A stretch of DNA of 5,961 nucleotides. Origin: an uncultured Rhodobacterales bacterium. GTDB lineage: Bacteria > Pseudomonadota > Alphaproteobacteria > Rhodobacterales > Rhodobacteraceae. The translations under genes were made by a program, and so were the position numbers. The DNA lies in NCBI GenBank assembly GCA_937901055.1, contig CALCGO010000619.1:1-5961 (forward strand), given 5' to 3'. Positions 3,683 to 5,961 of this stretch are shown in pieces (the stretch's first letter is position 1; each line of letters opens with the position of its first letter). Under the pieces are notes generated by a model that saw only the letters and a program-made list of their open reading frames with translations, ran no database searches and was not told the DNA's origin.

Positions 3683-5961
3683 ATCGTCTTCCAACAGGTG
3701 GTCTGATTGATCGCGATGTTTCTATCCCGTTCACATTTGATGGGCAAACTTACACGGCGCATCCGGGAGATACACTTGCGTCTGCGTTGCTGGCTAACGG
3801 TGTGCGGCTGATGGGGCGCAGCTTTAAGTACCATCGCCCGCGCGGGGTGTTAACGGCGGGTTCCGAAGAACCCAATGCGCTGATGGAAATCGGGGTGGGG
3901 GCAGATCGCACGCCCAACACGCGGGCAACAACGCAAGAAGTCTACAATGGCATGGTGGCGCAAAGCCAAAACCGTTTTCCGAACCTGAAAGCGGATATGT
4001 TGGCGGTGAACGACTTGTTGTCGCCGTTTTTGGGGGCCGGCTTCTACTATAAAACCTTCATGTGGCCGAAAAAATTCTGGGAGGCAGTGTACGAACCGAT
4101 TATTCGTCGTGCAGCAGGGCTTGGGCGTTTGTCAGGGCAAGCTGATAGCTCGGTTTATGAAAAGGCTTGGGCGCATTGCGATGTTCTTATTGTCGGTGGT
4201 GGCCCCGCAGGAATGATGGCCGCTTTGACAGCGGCCAAAGGCGGGGCAAAAGTTGTTTTGGCCGATGAAGATTTTATCATCGGAGGTCGTTCGAACAGCG
4301 AGCAAACCGAGGTGGACGGCAAGAGCTCACAGCGCTGGGCGGCTGAAGTTGTCGCGCAACTGGTCGAGATGCCGAATGTTCGTGTGATGACCCGAACGAC
4401 TGTGACGGGCGCATACGATGGCGGAACATACGGTGCGCTGGAGCGGGTGGCGGACCATATTGCCGATGCAGGCGGTGCTCCGCGTCAGATATTCTGGCGG
4501 ATCGTGGCTAAACACACAGTTCTTGCGGCGGGTGCGACCGAACGACCAATAACGTTCCCTGATAACGATCGGCCCGGGATAATGCTGGCTTCGGCTGTTC
4601 GGACTTATGCGCACCGTTACGGCGTTGTGGCAGGTCAGCGCGTAGCGGTGTTTACCAACAACGACGACGGCTGGCGCACCGCGCGAGATTTGTTGGAACG
4701 AGGTGTCACGATCACCGCGTTGATCGACACGCGAACGGACGTGAATCCTGATGTGGATTGCCCCGTTTTCACAGGCGCGGCAGTCGTAGGAACGGGGGGG
4801 CGGCTAGGAATTGAGCGCCTTTCAGTGCGAACCGCGGACGGTTCGGTACAACAGATCAATGCTGATTGCCTTGCGGTTTCCGGTGGCTGGAATCCCTCGG
4901 TGCATTTAACGGGGCATATGGGTGGAAAACCAACTTGGCGTGAGGATATCGCGGCGTTTGTGCCAACACCGGGAGCCATCCCTAAATTGGTTGCCGTCGG
5001 CGCCGCAAACGGAAACTTCTCAACGCTCGGGGCATTAAAAGAAGGCATGGCGGCCGCTAAAGCGGCACTCAAAGACTTACAATTGAAGCAGGTGCGACCC
5101 CAAGTGCCAGATGCCGACGATACACAAAGCGCAGTGGATCCGTACTGGCATGTGCAGGATGTTAAGGGGCGCGCTTGGCTGGATTTCCAGAACGACGTGA
5201 CGGTGAAAGACATAGCAGCGGCGCACCATGAAAACTTCCGCTCTGTCGAGCATATGAAGCGTTACACGACGTTGGGCATGGCGACCGACCAAGGAAAAAT
5301 GTCCAATATGGGCGCATTGGCGGTGATGGCGGAACTGACAGGGCAAAGCATTCCTGAAACAGGCACAACGATTTTTCGCCCACCTTATACACCGATTCAA
5401 ATGGGCGCGCTCGGGGCTGGTGGCGCAGGCAAAGGGTTTGCGCCCGAACGATTCACAACCAGCCATGATTGGGCCGTATCGACGGGCGCTTCTATGATCG
5501 AGGTTGGGCTGTGGCACCGAGCTTCGTGGTTTCCACTGAACGGGGAAACCCATTGGCGGCAATCTTGTGACCGAGAGGTCAACATGGTGCGTCAGACTGT
5601 GGGGATTTGTGACGTTAGCACGTTGGGCAAAATTGACATTCAAGGTCCGGATGCCGGCACGTTTCTGGATCGGGTCTACACCAACATGTTCTCGACGCTA
5701 AAGGTCGGAAAAGTTCGTTATGGCCTAATGCTGCGCGAGGACGGAATGGTTCTGGATGACGGGACAACGGCGCGTCTGGGCGAGAACCATTTTGTAATGA
5801 CCACCACGACAGGCGCGGCTGGACCGGTGATGTCGCATCTCGAATTCTGCTCGCAATGTCTGTGGCCCGAACTGGATGTGAAAATGATTTCCGTCACGGA
5901 ACAGTGGGCACAAATCGCGATTGCCGGTCCAAAGTCGCGCGGATTATTGGCGGAGCTGATC
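3679..5961 (+). CDS. soxA: Sarcosine oxidase, alpha subunit (partial, 3' end beyond window)
   Basis: This is the large subunit of heterotetrameric sarcosine oxidase; the frame is open for all 761 visible codons, against about 970-1010 in the family, so roughly 200-250 residues lie beyond the edge. Domain 1 (about 14-100; FTFDGQTYTAHPGDTLASAL, GRSFKYHRPRGVLTAGSEEPNAL) has the ferredoxin-like fold of related dehydrogenases but no cysteine before residue 167, so it cannot hold a 2Fe-2S cluster. Domain 2 starts with CDVLIVGGGPAGMMAAL (167-183), the NAD-binding Rossmann motif, with IIGGR (about 201-205), GATERPITFPDNDRPG (285-300) and a second nucleotide-fold strand VAVFTNNDDGW (322-332). VSGGWNPSVHL (400-410) and HHENFRSVEHMKRYTTLGM (516-534) complete it. 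From about 560, TTIFRPPYTPIQMG leads into a GcvT-like folate-binding domain (VGICDVSTLGKIDIQGPDA, 641-659), which hands the methyl carbon to tetrahydrofolate. AAGGAGG (3665-3671) lies 7 bases before the ATG, the strongest ribosome binding site in the window. The start overlaps the soxD stop by 4 bases. soxG is expected next. Confidence 0.98.
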   Translation, partial: MNRLPTGGLIDRDVSIPFTFDGQTYTAHPGDTLASALLANGVRLMGRSFKYHRPRGVLTAGSEEPNALMEIGVGADRTPNTRATTQEVYNGMVAQSQNRFPNLKADMLAVNDLLSPFLGAGFYYKTFMWPKKFWEAVYEPIIRRAAGLGRLSGQADSSVYEKAWAHCDVLIVGGGPAGMMAALTAAKGGAKVVLADEDFIIGGRSNSEQTEVDGKSSQRWAAEVVAQLVEMPNVRVMTRTTVTGAYDGGTYGALERVADHIADAGGAPRQIFWRIVAKHTVLAAGATERPITFPDNDRPGIMLASAVRTYAHRYGVVAGQRVAVFTNNDDGWRTARDLLERGVTITALIDTRTDVNPDVDCPVFTGAAVVGTGGRLGIERLSVRTADGSVQQINADCLAVSGGWNPSVHLTGHMGGKPTWREDIAAFVPTPGAIPKLVAVGAANGNFSTLGALKEGMAAAKAALKDLQLKQVRPQVPDADDTQSAVDPYWHVQDVKGRAWLDFQNDVTVKDIAAAHHENFRSVEHMKRYTTLGMATDQGKMSNMGALAVMAELTGQSIPETGTTIFRPPYTPIQMGALGAGGAGKGFAPERFTTSHDWAVSTGASMIEVGLWHRASWFPLNGETHWRQSCDREVNMVRQTVGICDVSTLGKIDIQGPDAGTFLDRVYTNMFSTLKVGKVRYGLMLREDGMVLDDGTTARLGENHFVMTTTTGAAGPVMSHLEFCSQCLWPELDVKMISVTEQWAQIAIAGPKSRGLLAELI

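Noticed and set aside
4794..4800. Run of seven G in soxA as a possible frameshift or slippage site
   Set aside because: The frame is correct and matches SoxA on both sides, so there is no sign of a sequence error or programmed frameshift.
4635..5213. 192-codon open frame on the - strand inside soxA
   Set aside because: It lies wholly antisense to a strongly conserved coding region, has a serine/threonine/proline-rich composition typical of shadow frames, and resembles no family.
5077..5643. 188-codon open frame on the - strand inside soxA
   Set aside because: Antisense to well-matched SoxA/GcvT-like sequence; no ribosome binding site or recognisable domain. It also overlaps the other - strand frame.
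1..5961. Mobile element, CRISPR, tRNA, toxin-antitoxin or defence system
   Set aside because: No direct-repeat arrays, transposase motifs, tRNA-like folds or unassigned coding regions of useful size are visible; almost all bases belong to known housekeeping or catabolic genes.

Overview
The window reads as a chromosomal segment from an alphaproteobacterium, most likely of the family Rhodobacteraceae (marine Roseobacter type). I base this on how closely the elongation factor P and sarcosine oxidase sequences match what I remember of that family, and on the SoxB-SoxD-SoxA gene order. Base composition is moderate rather than very GC-rich. I cannot name a genus, and I ran no database search.

Layout from left to right. 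(1) Bases 3-290, + strand: the 3' end of a YgfZ/CAF17-type folate-binding protein gene, cut by the window edge. (2) Bases 287-1081, - strand: a complete inositol monophosphatase family gene (suhB type). Its stop codon overlaps the ygfZ stop, so the two genes converge with no spacer. (3) Bases 1082-1452: a 371-base non-coding gap holding a clear factor-independent terminator for efp, an unexplained inverted repeat and a possible suhB promoter. (4) Bases 1453-2016, - strand: a complete efp gene (translation elongation factor P). (5) Bases 2017-2151: a short divergent intergenic region with a candidate efp promoter, a perfect 12-bp palindrome and the ribosome binding site of the sox operon. (6) Bases 2152-5961, + strand: soxB, soxD and soxA, encoding the beta, delta and alpha subunits of heterotetrameric sarcosine oxidase. 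SoxA runs off the right edge with its frame fully open for 761 codons. A soxG (gamma subunit) gene would be expected just beyond.

How the genes work together. The sox genes form one tightly packed operon: a 10-base gap between soxB and soxD, and a 4-base ATGA overlap between soxD and soxA. The enzyme oxidatively demethylates sarcosine to glycine and delivers the one-carbon unit to tetrahydrofolate as 5,10-methylene-THF, as a late step of glycine betaine/choline or creatine breakdown. SoxB carries the amine-oxidising flavin chemistry, SoxD the zinc site, and SoxA the NAD-binding and folate-binding parts. The ygfZ, suhB and efp genes are housekeeping genes with no evident functional tie to sarcosine oxidation.

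I see no mobile element, CRISPR array, tRNA, rRNA or defence system, and no evidence for a new biological system. The items most worth checking are the palindrome at the sox promoter/ribosome-binding region and the inverted repeat in the efp-suhB gap.
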